Shown: positions 41,309 to 50,017 of the stretch, one piece after another | Numbering within the stretch: the stretch's first letter is position 1 | How the letters are laid out: every line of letters starts with the position of its first letter | Assembly: GCF_005771495.1 (NCBI RefSeq) | Contig: NZ_VAUW01000026.1 | Location: 1-62,496, forward strand | Length of the DNA stretch: 62,496 nucleotides | Direction of reading: 5' to 3' | Origin: Maribacter sp. ACAM166 | GTDB taxonomy: Bacteria > Bacteroidota > Bacteroidia > Flavobacteriales > Flavobacteriaceae | The notes under the pieces: model-generated | Database searches by the model: none | Seen by the model: the letters and a program-made list of their open reading frames with translations, nothing else | What the model was told of the DNA's origin: nothing | Program-made: the position numbers and the translations under genes

Positions 41309-44245
41309 ATGATTCAATTGAAAAAAAGTAACATATATTCCTTTTATAGTGTGCTAGTCATAGCACTTTTTGCTACGATTAATGTAGCCTATTCACAGGC
41401 TCCATTAACTACAAATGAAATTAAGTTATTAATTGAAAAACACCAGGGAGATATTCGCGGTCCCTATAAGGATATTCGTTGGTTTTGCGCTGATGGAAGT
41501 GTGCGTCAACCTAAAGACCCGTGTCCTGAAAATATAGGTCCTGGTGTACAGCATGCAAGATATAAAGACGATGTTGTTGCCTTGGGGAAAAGTAATCATA
41601 TTTATGTAGGTCAAATTTTAGCCTATACAAGTACTGATGAATTTTGGGATATTGGGCACAATCATTCACGCTTAAAACAATACCAGCTAGATAAATACCT
41701 GCGTTTGGTAGATGATGGTTGGGTCAATCAAAAGGGGCAGTATTATAGGGGTTCTGTACAGGTAGAAGATGAGGAGGCATGGGGTATTGAATTCTATACA
41801 TGGGTATTGGCAAAAGATGCAGTTGTCGCTGATAATTTCTATCTCATACGGCAATCCTTAAAAGATATTCCTCATAATGGTGATGATAATCTTGCCCAGT
41901 TAATGCGAAGCGAATCGAAAGTGATTTCTGATATATACGTACCCTTTATGGATTTACGAACCAAAATTCATAGCCAACCAGAACCCGCAGATGTTCAAAG
42001 GGTGGTTGATTTTAAGTTGAAGAATCAAAAATCGTTAACTGCTGATTTAAATAAAAAATTAGATGCCTTAGTGGTAACTATGCAAACCTTTTTTAGACCA
42101 GTTGATATTCAAGTTTTATTGAATAAATCGAAGTTGCTTAAGGGAACAATGTTAGGGGATAAAATACAGGCATTTATACAGGGTATAGCTACTAATGAGA
42201 CTCCTTCATATGTTGTTAATGAAACGGCTCAATTGCTTTTTGATATTCGAGAAGGATTAATACAAGAAAAACGACCGATTGCTCGTATGCAATTGTTGGA
42301 TATTTCTTTAAAACTTGAAGAGTTGTTGTTTCAAAATGCTCCAAATTGGGAAGCTACGACCATAAGTGGCCAGTTAGAGAAAATTTGTGCGTTGACAACA
42401 GCATCGGCAGGGGCTGGCTATTTAGAACTATGGGAATGGGAGCAGATTGCAGGTTCGTTGAGCAAATTCGAACAAGAAAAATTGAGTTTGGCAGAGTTGA
42501 CCCAAGTATTAGAAACGGCTAGGTCTGCGGTTGAATGGAGTGCGGCGATGGTAAAAGCAAATTATCAAGAGGTAGTCGATACCTATACGACATTCGAGCC
42601 AAAATCATATGCGTTTATAGATGACCGAATTAGAGGGTCAATTGCATTGCATTTAGGTAAAAGCGTTGGGGAATTGGGTGATTTTATCGCTAAGGAGTCA
42701 GCGTTGACTAATAGGGTTCTAGATATTTCAAATCAAAGTACGTTTAGAGGATTGAATCCTGGGTATGCCTTTGGCGAATTGGTAGTTGTAGATGGATCTT
42801 CTGAAGAAATCCAAGTATCCTCTGATAAGATTTATATTTTTCAACGTTCACCATCCGATTTAAAACCTGTTGCGGGTATTGCGACAGTTGCAGAAGGAAA
42901 TTTGGTGTCGCATGTGCAATTATTAGCACGTAATCTCGGGATTCCGAATGCAGCCTTATCTGATGCTAACCTTCAAAGTTTGAAGAAGTACGATGGTGAG
43001 CGAGTGTTTTATGCCGTGTCGAATAAAGGTAATGTAATACTTAAGCTTGAAGCTCAAATGACAGCGCAGGAGCGCGCGCTTTTCGTAAAGAAAGAACGCA
43101 ATACCGATAAAATCGAAGTACCGATTGAGAAAATACAGTTAAAAAACACAGATGTCTTAAATATGCGCAATGTTGATGCCAGTGATTCTGGAGCATTATG
43201 TGGGCCAAAAGCAGCGAATTTAGGACAGTTGAAAAAAATGTTCCCAGAACAGGTCGTTGAAGGGTTGGTGATTCCGTTTGGTATTTTTAGGGACCATATG
43301 GATCAACAAATGCCAGGTCAGAATAGTTCATATTGGGCGTACTTAAATACGATGTTTGCTGAAGCAGAGCGTATGCGAAATGCTGCTGTGCCAGAGCCTG
43401 AAGTTGAGAATTATCAATTGCGACAATTAGCAACTTTAAGGGATGCCATTAAAAAGATGGTGTTGAAACCTGACTTCATGAACCAGTTAGAAACGAAGTT
43501 TAAAACTGTTCTAGGTTCTGATTTTGGTAATGTTCCTGTGTTCTTGCGTAGTGATACCAACATGGAGGACCTAAAGGATTTTACGGGTGCTGGTTTAAAC
43601 CTAACCTTATTCAATGTTTTGGATAAGGAGAAGATTTTAAATGGTATAAAAGAAGTATGGGCATCGCCCTATACCGAACGTAGTTTTAAATGGCGTCAAA
43701 AGTATTTGTTGAATCCAGAGAATGTATTCCCTTCCATTTTGGTAATACCTAGTGTAGATGTAGATTATTCTGGAGTATTGATTACCAAGGGTATCAATTC
43801 AGGCAATGAAAAAGATTTAACCATTGCCTTTAGTAGGGGAGCAGGTGGTGCCGTTGATGGTCAATCCGCCGAGACCTATACTATTTATGATGCCGGTGGG
43901 TATCGCTTATTGGCACCTGCTCGTGAATCGATGTTCAATAGGTTGCCAGTTTCTGGTGGTACTGGAAAGAATGTGGCAACGTTTCAAAGTAGAGTGGTCA
44001 ATGAGCAAAACCTAAATGAAATTAGGCAGCTGGCGAAAACAATTCGCGAGACTTTACCTAATGCTACTGATTCAGATTATGAAGGGGCCTATGATGTAGA
44101 GCTTGGTTTTAAAGATGATAAGCTATGGCTTTTTCAAATACGGCCTTTTGTAGAGAATAAAAAAGCAGTAAGTTCTGGATATTTGGAATCTATTACCCCT
44201 AAAATTAACACGGAGAAAGAAATTTATTTAAGCACAAAATTATAA
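41309..44245 (+). CDS. exported PEP/pyruvate-dikinase-like protein with glucan water dikinase domain order
   Basis: 978 residues. The first 30 form a signal peptide (LVIALFATINVAYSQA). Residues about 30-480 are an unrecognised N-terminal region. A swivelling phosphohistidine domain follows (VSHVQLLARNLGIP, with H535 in the position of the phosphorylated His). Residues about 630-960 form the ATP-binding PPDK_N domain: CGPKAANLGQL, VFLRSDTNMEDLKDFTGAGL (R747), SRGAGGAVDGQSAETY and ending DVELGFKDDKLWLFQIRPF. The PEP/pyruvate barrel is missing. The swivel-then-ATP order is that of alpha-glucan water dikinases, not PEP synthase. Export of an ATP-dependent phosphotransferase is unusual. The stop shares a base with the start of a serine hydrolase gene. 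Confidence 0.8.
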   Translation: MIQLKKSNIYSFYSVLVIALFATINVAYSQAPLTTNEIKLLIEKHQGDIRGPYKDIRWFCADGSVRQPKDPCPENIGPGVQHARYKDDVVALGKSNHIYVGQILAYTSTDEFWDIGHNHSRLKQYQLDKYLRLVDDGWVNQKGQYYRGSVQVEDEEAWGIEFYTWVLAKDAVVADNFYLIRQSLKDIPHNGDDNLAQLMRSESKVISDIYVPFMDLRTKIHSQPEPADVQRVVDFKLKNQKSLTADLNKKLDALVVTMQTFFRPVDIQVLLNKSKLLKGTMLGDKIQAFIQGIATNETPSYVVNETAQLLFDIREGLIQEKRPIARMQLLDISLKLEELLFQNAPNWEATTISGQLEKICALTTASAGAGYLELWEWEQIAGSLSKFEQEKLSLAELTQVLETARSAVEWSAAMVKANYQEVVDTYTTFEPKSYAFIDDRIRGSIALHLGKSVGELGDFIAKESALTNRVLDISNQSTFRGLNPGYAFGELVVVDGSSEEIQVSSDKIYIFQRSPSDLKPVAGIATVAEGNLVSHVQLLARNLGIPNAALSDANLQSLKKYDGERVFYAVSNKGNVILKLEAQMTAQERALFVKKERNTDKIEVPIEKIQLKNTDVLNMRNVDASDSGALCGPKAANLGQLKKMFPEQVVEGLVIPFGIFRDHMDQQMPGQNSSYWAYLNTMFAEAERMRNAAVPEPEVENYQLRQLATLRDAIKKMVLKPDFMNQLETKFKTVLGSDFGNVPVFLRSDTNMEDLKDFTGAGLNLTLFNVLDKEKILNGIKEVWASPYTERSFKWRQKYLLNPENVFPSILVIPSVDVDYSGVLITKGINSGNEKDLTIAFSRGAGGAVDGQSAETYTIYDAGGYRLLAPARESMFNRLPVSGGTGKNVATFQSRVVNEQNLNEIRQLAKTIRETLPNATDSDYEGAYDVELGFKDDKLWLFQIRPFVENKKAVSSGYLESITPKINTEKEIYLSTKL

Positions 44246-45507
44246 TGAAGAAAATCTTATTAGTACTGATTGTCATGTTTTGTGCATCAGCATTTACAAC
44301 CTACACCTATTATCCTATTGACGGGTACGAGCGTACAGGTATCAAACGTTTAAAGCGTTTGGAACGAATTAAAAGCGGCGAAATAAAGGATGCTACTGTG
44401 TTGCCGGTTGGAGCGTTGAAATCATACAGCGATATTCAATTGAACCTCTTAGACAGAAGGCAAGACAGCGCTATGGTCTTGATGCATGTTGATGAAGCTT
44501 TTCAAAAGGAAATTAATATACTGTTCCGTGGTTTGGATAAAAGTTATTCATTGACCGTGTTAGATATTTCCGACCCGAAAAATGTTCGTTACGCAGGGAG
44601 AAATGAAACTGCAGGCTATCAACCAGGTAGTGTAGGTAAATTGGCGGTTTTACACGGATTGTTCACGCAATTGGCAAAAATTTATCCGGATTCCTTTGAG
44701 AAAAGAACGGAGCTGTTAAAAAACAAGTCCGTTAAGGCCGGGGTTTGGGGTTTGACCGATGAACATACGATTCCTATTTATAATATTGAAAAGAATACAT
44801 TGGTAAAACGTCAAGTAATTTCGAGCGATGTATTTACGCTTTATGAATGGACGGATCATATGCTTTCTGTTAGTAATAACGGCGCCGCAAGTATTGTGTG
44901 GAGAGAAGTGCTGTTGATGGCTGCATTTGGAGATAAGTATCCAGAATTGACTCAAGAAGAAACAGACACCTATTTTAAGGAAACTCCAAAAAAAGAATTG
45001 ACTGATTTAGGAAACGACGTAGTCAACTTGCCATTACGTGATTTAGGAATTACAGCCGATGAGTGGCGTTTGGGAAGTTTCTTTACGCGAGGCGCCAATA
45101 CCTATGTTGGAGATAAAGGCGGTAGTATTGGTTCACCACAAGGATTAATGAAATTTTTGGTTCAGTTAGAGCAAGGTGCCGTTGTTGATGAAGCTTCTAG
45201 TCTAGAAATGAAACGGTTAATGTATATGACGGACCGAAGAATACGGTATGCACAATCACCTGCATTAAAAGAAGCTGCCGTATATTTTAAGTCGGGTTCT
45301 TTATATAAATGTGACCGAAGCAAAGGTGAAGCCTGTGGAAAGTACATGGGTAATGTAACCAATTTCATGAATTCAGTAATCATTGTTGAGCATCCAAATA
45401 ATTGTCGGTATATGGTGGTTTTAATGACGAATGTACTTCGTAAAAATTCTGCAAGTGATCATATGTACTTAGCGGGGAATATTGATAAAATAATACAAAA
45501 GGGTTAG
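44245..45507 (+). CDS. exported serine hydrolase of the beta-lactamase/penicillin-binding fold
   Basis: 420 residues with an N-terminal signal or anchor (MKKILLVLIVMFCASAF). Active-site motifs of the class A beta-lactamase/DD-peptidase fold: PGSVGKLAVL (Ser129-x-x-Lys132), LSVSNNGA (Ser-x-Asn) and YFKSGSLYKC (KTG-like KSG). It is larger than beta-lactamases (about 290 residues), with an extra N-terminal 100 residues. It could be a peptidase, esterase or inactive homologue acting in the periplasm. Its ATG overlaps the dikinase stop (TAATG), so the two are translationally coupled and probably act together. Confidence 0.8.
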   Translation: MKKILLVLIVMFCASAFTTYTYYPIDGYERTGIKRLKRLERIKSGEIKDATVLPVGALKSYSDIQLNLLDRRQDSAMVLMHVDEAFQKEINILFRGLDKSYSLTVLDISDPKNVRYAGRNETAGYQPGSVGKLAVLHGLFTQLAKIYPDSFEKRTELLKNKSVKAGVWGLTDEHTIPIYNIEKNTLVKRQVISSDVFTLYEWTDHMLSVSNNGAASIVWREVLLMAAFGDKYPELTQEETDTYFKETPKKELTDLGNDVVNLPLRDLGITADEWRLGSFFTRGANTYVGDKGGSIGSPQGLMKFLVQLEQGAVVDEASSLEMKRLMYMTDRRIRYAQSPALKEAAVYFKSGSLYKCDRSKGEACGKYMGNVTNFMNSVIIVEHPNNCRYMVVLMTNVLRKNSASDHMYLAGNIDKIIQKG

Positions 45508-45529
45508 GTTAATATTAATTTATTAATAC

Positions 45530-46260
45530 GTGAAAAAACTTTTAGTTCTGGTGTTTTTGCTGACATTTTAACGGGTTGTGAGGAAGAACCACTACCGTCT
45601 GGTATTGAAACAAGAGTTTTTGGTCATATTTACGATACCATAAATCAAGTACCGATTCCAAATATTGAAGTTAAAATTTCTGAATTTGTACGGCAAGGAA
45701 CTTTTGCAGGAACGAACTATATTTTAAAAGGCTCTGTAGATTCGACCTCTACCAATGCTAATGGGAAGTATGACTTAACTTTTGAAATATCTGGGAAAGT
45801 AACGGTCTATGATATTGAAATTTCTTTGAGGGAGGGTTTTTATTTTAGTAGTATACGCAACTTTGTGAATGAGGAAAATATTGGTGGTTCAGAGGAAAGT
45901 AATTTTTATGCTACACAGGTATATCCCGTAAACCTGAAAATTAGTACAAACGAAGAATTTGAGGAAAGCATTATAATCTATACTCAGTTTTCAGGAGCTG
46001 TAACCGAACACTCGTCACATCAAACCAGTTCTGAACGAATAATTTTGCTTGATAAGAATCAGGCTAATCCAATAATTTTTAACGTTAATACTAGCAATCC
46101 ACTTTTATCATTTGAAAAATTATTACCACCAACCAATTCAGAAATGAGTACTATGGTAGAAGTTGAATTATTTCAAGTAGATTATTTTGACAAACGCTAT
46201 TATAAATTAGCATTGTCAAACGATACAAATGACCTCCTCCCGTTAAATTGGATAGTTTAA
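45530..46260 (+). pseudogene. lipoprotein with carboxypeptidase-regulatory-like domain, frameshifted in the signal peptide
   Basis: A GTG at 45530 opens MKKLLVLVFLLTF and then hits TAA. The rest continues one frame over from 45571: TGCEEEP, then VFGHIYDTINQVPIPNIEV and SVDSTSTNANGKYDLTFEIS (a regulatory-like beta domain), to the stop at 46260. Adding one T to the four-base run at 45566-45569 would give a perfect lipobox (FLTGC). The downstream part alone is open for 230 codons without an early ATG. It may be a pseudogene, a phase-variable gene or a sequencing error. It follows the serine hydrolase by 22 bases. Confidence 0.75.
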
Positions 46261-46272
46261 CGGGAGGAGGTC
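46231..46272 (+). terminator. 17-bp perfect hairpin overlapping the lipoprotein stop codon
   Basis: GACCTCCTCCCGTTAAA (46231-46247) and TTTAACGGGAGGAGGTC (46256-46272) pair without mismatch around an 8-base loop. The left arm encodes the last residues and the right arm contains the stop codon. No T tail follows, so the hairpin may act with the next one (46297-46338). Confidence 0.6.
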
Positions 46273-46296
46273 AGTACAGATTTGGAAAGTGGTTCA

Positions 46297-46338
46297 AATC
46301 GTTGGTGAATTCTTCATTCGAAATAATCACCAACGATT
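46297..46338. repeat. second hairpin downstream of the lipoprotein gene
   Basis: AATCGTTGGTGA (46297-46308) pairs with TCACCAACGATT (46327-46338), 12 bp without mismatch, 18-base loop. A T run follows at about 46350-46355. It may terminate transcription from the dikinase operon. Confidence 0.5.
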
Positions 46339-46373
46339 GTTACACAAGTTTTTTTAACACCCTTTTCTGAAAT

Positions 46374-46445
46374 CTAACCCAAAACATCCGTTACGCCATG
46401 TGTAGTCAAATAGTATGAACCATCTGGTTCTAAAACACTAGAATC
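46374..46445 (-). pseudogene. C-terminal remnant of a Gfo/Idh/MocA oxidoreductase gene
   Basis: Read on the minus strand it gives DSSVLEPDGSYYLTTHGVTD then VLG and stop. The intact gene at 48645-49991 ends DSTPPSVPGPDGAYPIPSPG then VTDVLS. The DNA is also similar (AAAACATCCGTTAC at both 3' ends). Nothing upstream of the Asp is conserved, so it is a fragment of a paralogue or of a duplicated copy. The TetR cassette lies between the fragment and the intact gene. Confidence 0.7.
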
Positions 46446-46475
46446 CTTAAGCAAAAGTTAAATAGTTTTTAATTT

Positions 46476-46491
46476 CTAAACGATTGTTTAG
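46476..46491. promoter_or_regulatory. TetR operator 1, overlapping the -7 box
   Basis: CTAAACGATTGTTTAG is a perfect palindrome apart from its centre (CTAAAC-GATT-GTTTAG). It overlaps the -7 box TAGCTTTG (46489-46496) of the regulator gene. The same palindrome recurs at 47098-47113. Confidence 0.75.
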
Positions 46492-46496
46492 CTTTG
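46489..46496 (+). promoter_or_regulatory. -7 box (TAGCTTTG) of the TetR gene
   Basis: Matches TAnnTTTG, 19 bases before the ATG at 46515 and sharing three bases with operator 1, so repressor binding would occlude RNA polymerase. Confidence 0.55.
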
Positions 46497-46514
46497 TGCT
46501 ATGTTAAAATAGTA

Positions 46515-47078
46515 ATGGCTAGAAGGAAAGAATATATAGAAGAAGAAGTTATCGAAAAGGCTATGAATTTATTCTGGAAAAATGGTTATGAAACTACCTC
46601 TATGCAAATGCTCGAAAAAGAGATGGGCATAAACAAGTTCTCTATTTACTCAAGTTTCGGCAATAAAAATGGTGTTTTTCTTGAAAGCATAAAATGCTAT
46701 ACGAAGAAGTTGAATAGACTATTGAGTAAGCTGAAAGCATCTGCAAATGGGATAGTAGGAATAAAGGAATATTTTTATGAGTTTATTGAATTCACTAAAG
46801 AGACAGAATTCGGTAAAGGTTGTTTGGTAACCAATACGGCAAATGAAATAGGAGAAGGTGCTGATGAACGAATAAAAAAAGTTTTAACTGAGTTTACAGA
46901 AGAGGTAAAACAGGTTTTCGCAAATTGCTTAAGACAAGATGCTAGTACAAATGAGGAAACTATTGAACAACAAGCAGATTTTCTATTGATATCAATGTTT
47001 GGACTATCATCTGCAACAAGAATTTTTACTAAAAAACAGCTTGATAATTATATAGAAAACATATTTAAGAACAGCTAA
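46515..47078 (+). CDS. TetR/AcrR family transcriptional regulator
   Basis: 187 residues from the ATG at 46515 (MARRKEYIEEEVIEKAMNLF); an in-frame ATG at 46494 lies inside the promoter and is less likely. The N-terminal helix-turn-helix is typical (FWKNGYETTSMQMLEKEMGI, then NKFSIYSSFGNKNGVF). The C-terminal ligand domain has GKGCLVTNTANEIG, as in the YezE/NemR-like subgroup, in which a Cys in this position can sense electrophiles or oxidants. It should repress itself and the next two genes through the paired palindromes. Confidence 0.9.
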   Translation: MARRKEYIEEEVIEKAMNLFWKNGYETTSMQMLEKEMGINKFSIYSSFGNKNGVFLESIKCYTKKLNRLLSKLKASANGIVGIKEYFYEFIEFTKETEFGKGCLVTNTANEIGEGADERIKKVLTEFTEEVKQVFANCLRQDASTNEETIEQQADFLLISMFGLSSATRIFTKKQLDNYIENIFKNS

Positions 47079-47097
47079 CATTTTTTTTGACTTTAAA

Positions 47098-47113
47098 CTA
47101 AACGATAGTTTAG
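47098..47113. promoter_or_regulatory. TetR operator 2, upstream of the AhpD-like gene
   Basis: CTAAACGATAGTTTAG matches operator 1 at 15 of 16 positions and has the same arms. It lies 33 bases before the next start codon. Confidence 0.75.
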
Positions 47114-47145
47114 TTATTTATTAATATGGATAATAATTAAAAATT

Positions 47146-47712
47146 ATGAGTACAGTAAAACAACGAGAAGCATTGACAATTCACACTATTGATTCAGCTC
47201 CTGAAAAAAGTAAAGCATTACTTGAAAATTCTAAAAAGGCCTATGGGTATGTTCCCAATTTACATGGAACTTTAGCAGAAGTACCAGGATTGTTAGAAGC
47301 GTATCAATCTATACACGAGTTATTTGTGAACTCTTCCTTTAACAATGATGAACTTACGGTGGTTTGGCAGACTATTAATGTAGAACACGAATGCCACTAC
47401 TGTGTGCCGGCACATTCTGCTATTGCAAAAGCAATGAAAGTAGATGATTTAATTACCGATGCATTGAGAAATAAAACTACAATGCCTTCTGCAAAGCTTC
47501 AAGCTTTGCACGAAATGACGTTGTCTGTTACTAGAAATCGCGGTAATGTATCACAAGAAGAAATAGATGATTTTTACACGGCAGGTTATACTCAAAGACA
47601 TGTATTGGAAATCATTCTTGGCTTGTCGCAAAAGGTAATCAGTAATTATACCAATCATATTGCGGAAACACCATTGGACGAAGGTTTTCAAAATTTTGTT
47701 TGGAAAAAATAA
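47146..47712 (+). CDS. carboxymuconolactone decarboxylase/AhpD-like peroxidase-related protein
   Basis: 188 residues, all helical. The CMD/AhpD active site is present: EHECHYCVPAHS with a Cys-x-x-Cys pair (HYC preceded by C) and downstream His. The family includes alkylhydroperoxidase AhpD. TetR control through operator 2 suggests an inducible response to peroxides or reactive carbonyl compounds. The dehalogenase gene follows after 80 bases. Confidence 0.85.
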   Translation: MSTVKQREALTIHTIDSAPEKSKALLENSKKAYGYVPNLHGTLAEVPGLLEAYQSIHELFVNSSFNNDELTVVWQTINVEHECHYCVPAHSAIAKAMKVDDLITDALRNKTTMPSAKLQALHEMTLSVTRNRGNVSQEEIDDFYTAGYTQRHVLEIILGLSQKVISNYTNHIAETPLDEGFQNFVWKK

Positions 47713-47792
47713 GCGTATTGTTTTAACTATTAAGTGACAGAATTGAATGGCTTACTGCTAGTTTAGGAAAATAAAAACAGAAATAGCATATA

Positions 47793-48551
47793 TTGAATAT
47801 GGCGATAACAGAATCAAATGTTCCTAATGACGTGGAGAGTAAGGTAAACCTTACTATAAGTAGTAAAAAAAAAGTAAGACCTAAAGTCCTGTTTTTTGAT
47901 GTTAATGAAACGCTGCTTGACCTTACCCAAATGAAAAAGAAGGTGGGTAATGCTTTAGGAGGAAGGGAAGACTTACTGTCCTTATGGTTTACGACCATGT
48001 TGCATTATTCTTTAGTTACCTCTGCAAGCGGACAGTATAAACCCTTTGGACATATAGGAGCTGCGGCTTTACAAATGGTAGCAGCAAATAATAATATTTC
48101 AATTACAGAAGATGACGCACGTAAAATTAGTATTGAGGCGATGCAAAATTTACCTGTACATATTGAAGTAAAAGGGGCTCTAACCAAATTGAAAAAGGAA
48201 GATTACAAATTAGTTGCATTTACCAATTCATCAAATGATGGTCTGAAAACCCAGTTTGAGAATGCAGGTTTAACAACATACTTTGACGAAAGACTAAGCG
48301 TTGAAGAGGTAGGTAAATTTAAACCCTTCACAGACACCTATGCTTGGGGTGCACAAAAGATGGATGTAAAACCATCAGAATGTATGCTCATTGCCGCTCA
48401 CGGCTGGGATGTTGCAGGAGCACTTTGGGCAGGGTGGCGTGCTGCATTTATCAGGAGACCCGGACAACAATTATTCCCTTTGGCACCTATGCCTGAAATC
48501 GTAGCATCTGACTTAGAAAAAGTTGCAGATATCCTGATAGATTATAAATAA
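47793..48551 (+). CDS. haloacid dehalogenase type II
   Basis: 252 residues with a 28-residue N-terminal extension. HAD motifs: FFDVNETLLDL (nucleophile Asp), FTNSSNDGL (motif II Ser), KFKPFTDTYAWGA (Lys) and IAAHGWDVAGALWAGWRAAFI (motif IV Asp). The pattern AHGWDVAGA is that of L-2-haloacid dehalogenases, which hydrolyse 2-haloalkanoates. It is probably in the TetR-controlled operon; organohalogens from marine algae would be a natural substrate, which is inference. Confidence 0.85.
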   Translation: MNMAITESNVPNDVESKVNLTISSKKKVRPKVLFFDVNETLLDLTQMKKKVGNALGGREDLLSLWFTTMLHYSLVTSASGQYKPFGHIGAAALQMVAANNNISITEDDARKISIEAMQNLPVHIEVKGALTKLKKEDYKLVAFTNSSNDGLKTQFENAGLTTYFDERLSVEEVGKFKPFTDTYAWGAQKMDVKPSECMLIAAHGWDVAGALWAGWRAAFIRRPGQQLFPLAPMPEIVASDLEKVADILIDYK

Positions 48552-48580
48552 ATATATCAGGATAAACTTTCTAAAATAGA

Positions 48581-48601
48581 GTAGTTCTCTAAAAGAACTA
48601 C
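48581..48601. terminator. hairpin between convergent genes
   Basis: GTAGTTCT pairs with AGAACTAC around a 5-base loop, 30 bases after the dehalogenase stop. No long T run; a weak or bidirectional terminator. Confidence 0.4.
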
Positions 48602-48644
48602 GTTCTGCAACGCATATTAATAGAAGCAATTTTATTTCTAATTT

Positions 48645-49991
48645 TTAACTCAAAACATCCGTTACTCCGGGTGAAGGAATAGGGTAGGCACCATCTGGTC
48701 CTGGAACACTTGGTGGTGTTGAATCCCATGTGAGCTCGCTAGGCATTAATAATTTTTCAGAAGCCATAGCATCCTCCCAGGTAATCACTTTTCCGGAGTA
48801 GGTTGCCATACGGCCCATAATTGCGGTCATTGTACTTTTTGCACCATTTTCAGTATTACTAATCACTTCCTTATTTCGTATAGAAGCAAATAATCGATCG
48901 TGCTCTACTTGGTACGGATTCGGGTCATTTCGATTACGGTAGTCGAATATTTTTTCTCCGTCCAATCCAATAATGCTTGCCGCACCGGCGTCATTCATGT
49001 CGATACTCCCTTTTGTTCCTTGAAAGTTTTCGCCAACTTTGGACCATGTTCCTGGTTGGTGACGACATTGACTAGCGATTACTGCACCACTGGGATACTT
49101 GAATTCCACAAAATGATGGTCAAAAATCTCACCATGGTCTTTTCCGGTACGCACCAATCTTCCGCCCATTCCTTGTGCAGATATAGGATACTCCCCAATA
49201 AACCAGTTGGCGACATCTATATTGTGAATATGTTGTTCTAAAATGTGATCTCCACAAAGCCAGTTAAAGTAATACCAATTACGCATTTGATACTCCAATT
49301 CTGTCTGGCCCTCTTGGCGTGGTCGTACCCAAACCCCACCGCTGTTCCAATACACTTGTCCCGATACTATTTTACCAACGTCACCTTGTTTTATTTTATC
49401 GGCAATGGCTAAATAATTATTTTGATAGTGGCGTTGCAGACCTACCACAACATTTAATTTTTTCTCTTTCGCAATTTTTGCCATTTCCAATACTTTTCGA
49501 ATACCAGGTGCATCAGTAGCGACAGGTTTTTCCATGAATACATGCTTGCCAGCATTTATGGCATATTCAAAATGATAAGGCCTAAAACCCGGTGGCGTTG
49601 CTAGAATAATTACATCGGCTTGATCTATTGCTTTTTTATACGCATCTAATCCAACATATTTATGGACATCTTTTACATTCACTTTTTTAGTGCCTTCAAA
49701 TTCTTTTTGCAGGTTGACCAGACTCTTGTCCAATTGATCTTGGAAAGCATCGGCCATGGCCACTAATTCTATGTTTGCATCTGCCTTTAAGGCCTGATTT
49801 GCGGCACCGCTACCACGACCACCACAACCGATTACAGCCAATTTTAATTTCTTATCATTTAAAACGTTGGCCATTGCGCTCATTTCCAATCCTGGTAATA
49901 GCATTCCTGCACCAACAAGTGCTGTGTTTTTACAAAATCCCCGTCTTGAATTCTCGGGCTTTAGGATAGTTTTGTTTTTAGAACTGTTCAT
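48645..49991 (-). CDS. Gfo/Idh/MocA family oxidoreductase with Tat-type signal
   Basis: 448 residues. The N-terminus has a twin-arginine-like signal (NSRRGFCKNTALVGAGMLLP), so it is probably exported folded with its cofactor. The Rossmann motif is VIGCGGRGSGAANQA (about 53-67) and the catalytic motif EKPVATD (about 154). Such secreted oxidoreductases act on sugars or sugar polymers, for instance NAD-dependent glycoside hydrolases of the GH109 type. It is followed after 26 bases in the transcript order by nothing on this strand; the FGE-like gene lies upstream and reads into it. A truncated relative remains at 46374-46445. Confidence 0.88.
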   Translation of the reverse strand: MNSSKNKTILKPENSRRGFCKNTALVGAGMLLPGLEMSAMANVLNDKKLKLAVIGCGGRGSGAANQALKADANIELVAMADAFQDQLDKSLVNLQKEFEGTKKVNVKDVHKYVGLDAYKKAIDQADVIILATPPGFRPYHFEYAINAGKHVFMEKPVATDAPGIRKVLEMAKIAKEKKLNVVVGLQRHYQNNYLAIADKIKQGDVGKIVSGQVYWNSGGVWVRPRQEGQTELEYQMRNWYYFNWLCGDHILEQHIHNIDVANWFIGEYPISAQGMGGRLVRTGKDHGEIFDHHFVEFKYPSGAVIASQCRHQPGTWSKVGENFQGTKGSIDMNDAGAASIIGLDGEKIFDYRNRNDPNPYQVEHDRLFASIRNKEVISNTENGAKSTMTAIMGRMATYSGKVITWEDAMASEKLLMPSELTWDSTPPSVPGPDGAYPIPSPGVTDVLS

Positions 49992-50017
49992 ACTACTTGG
50001 TTTTAAATGTTAGGAGA

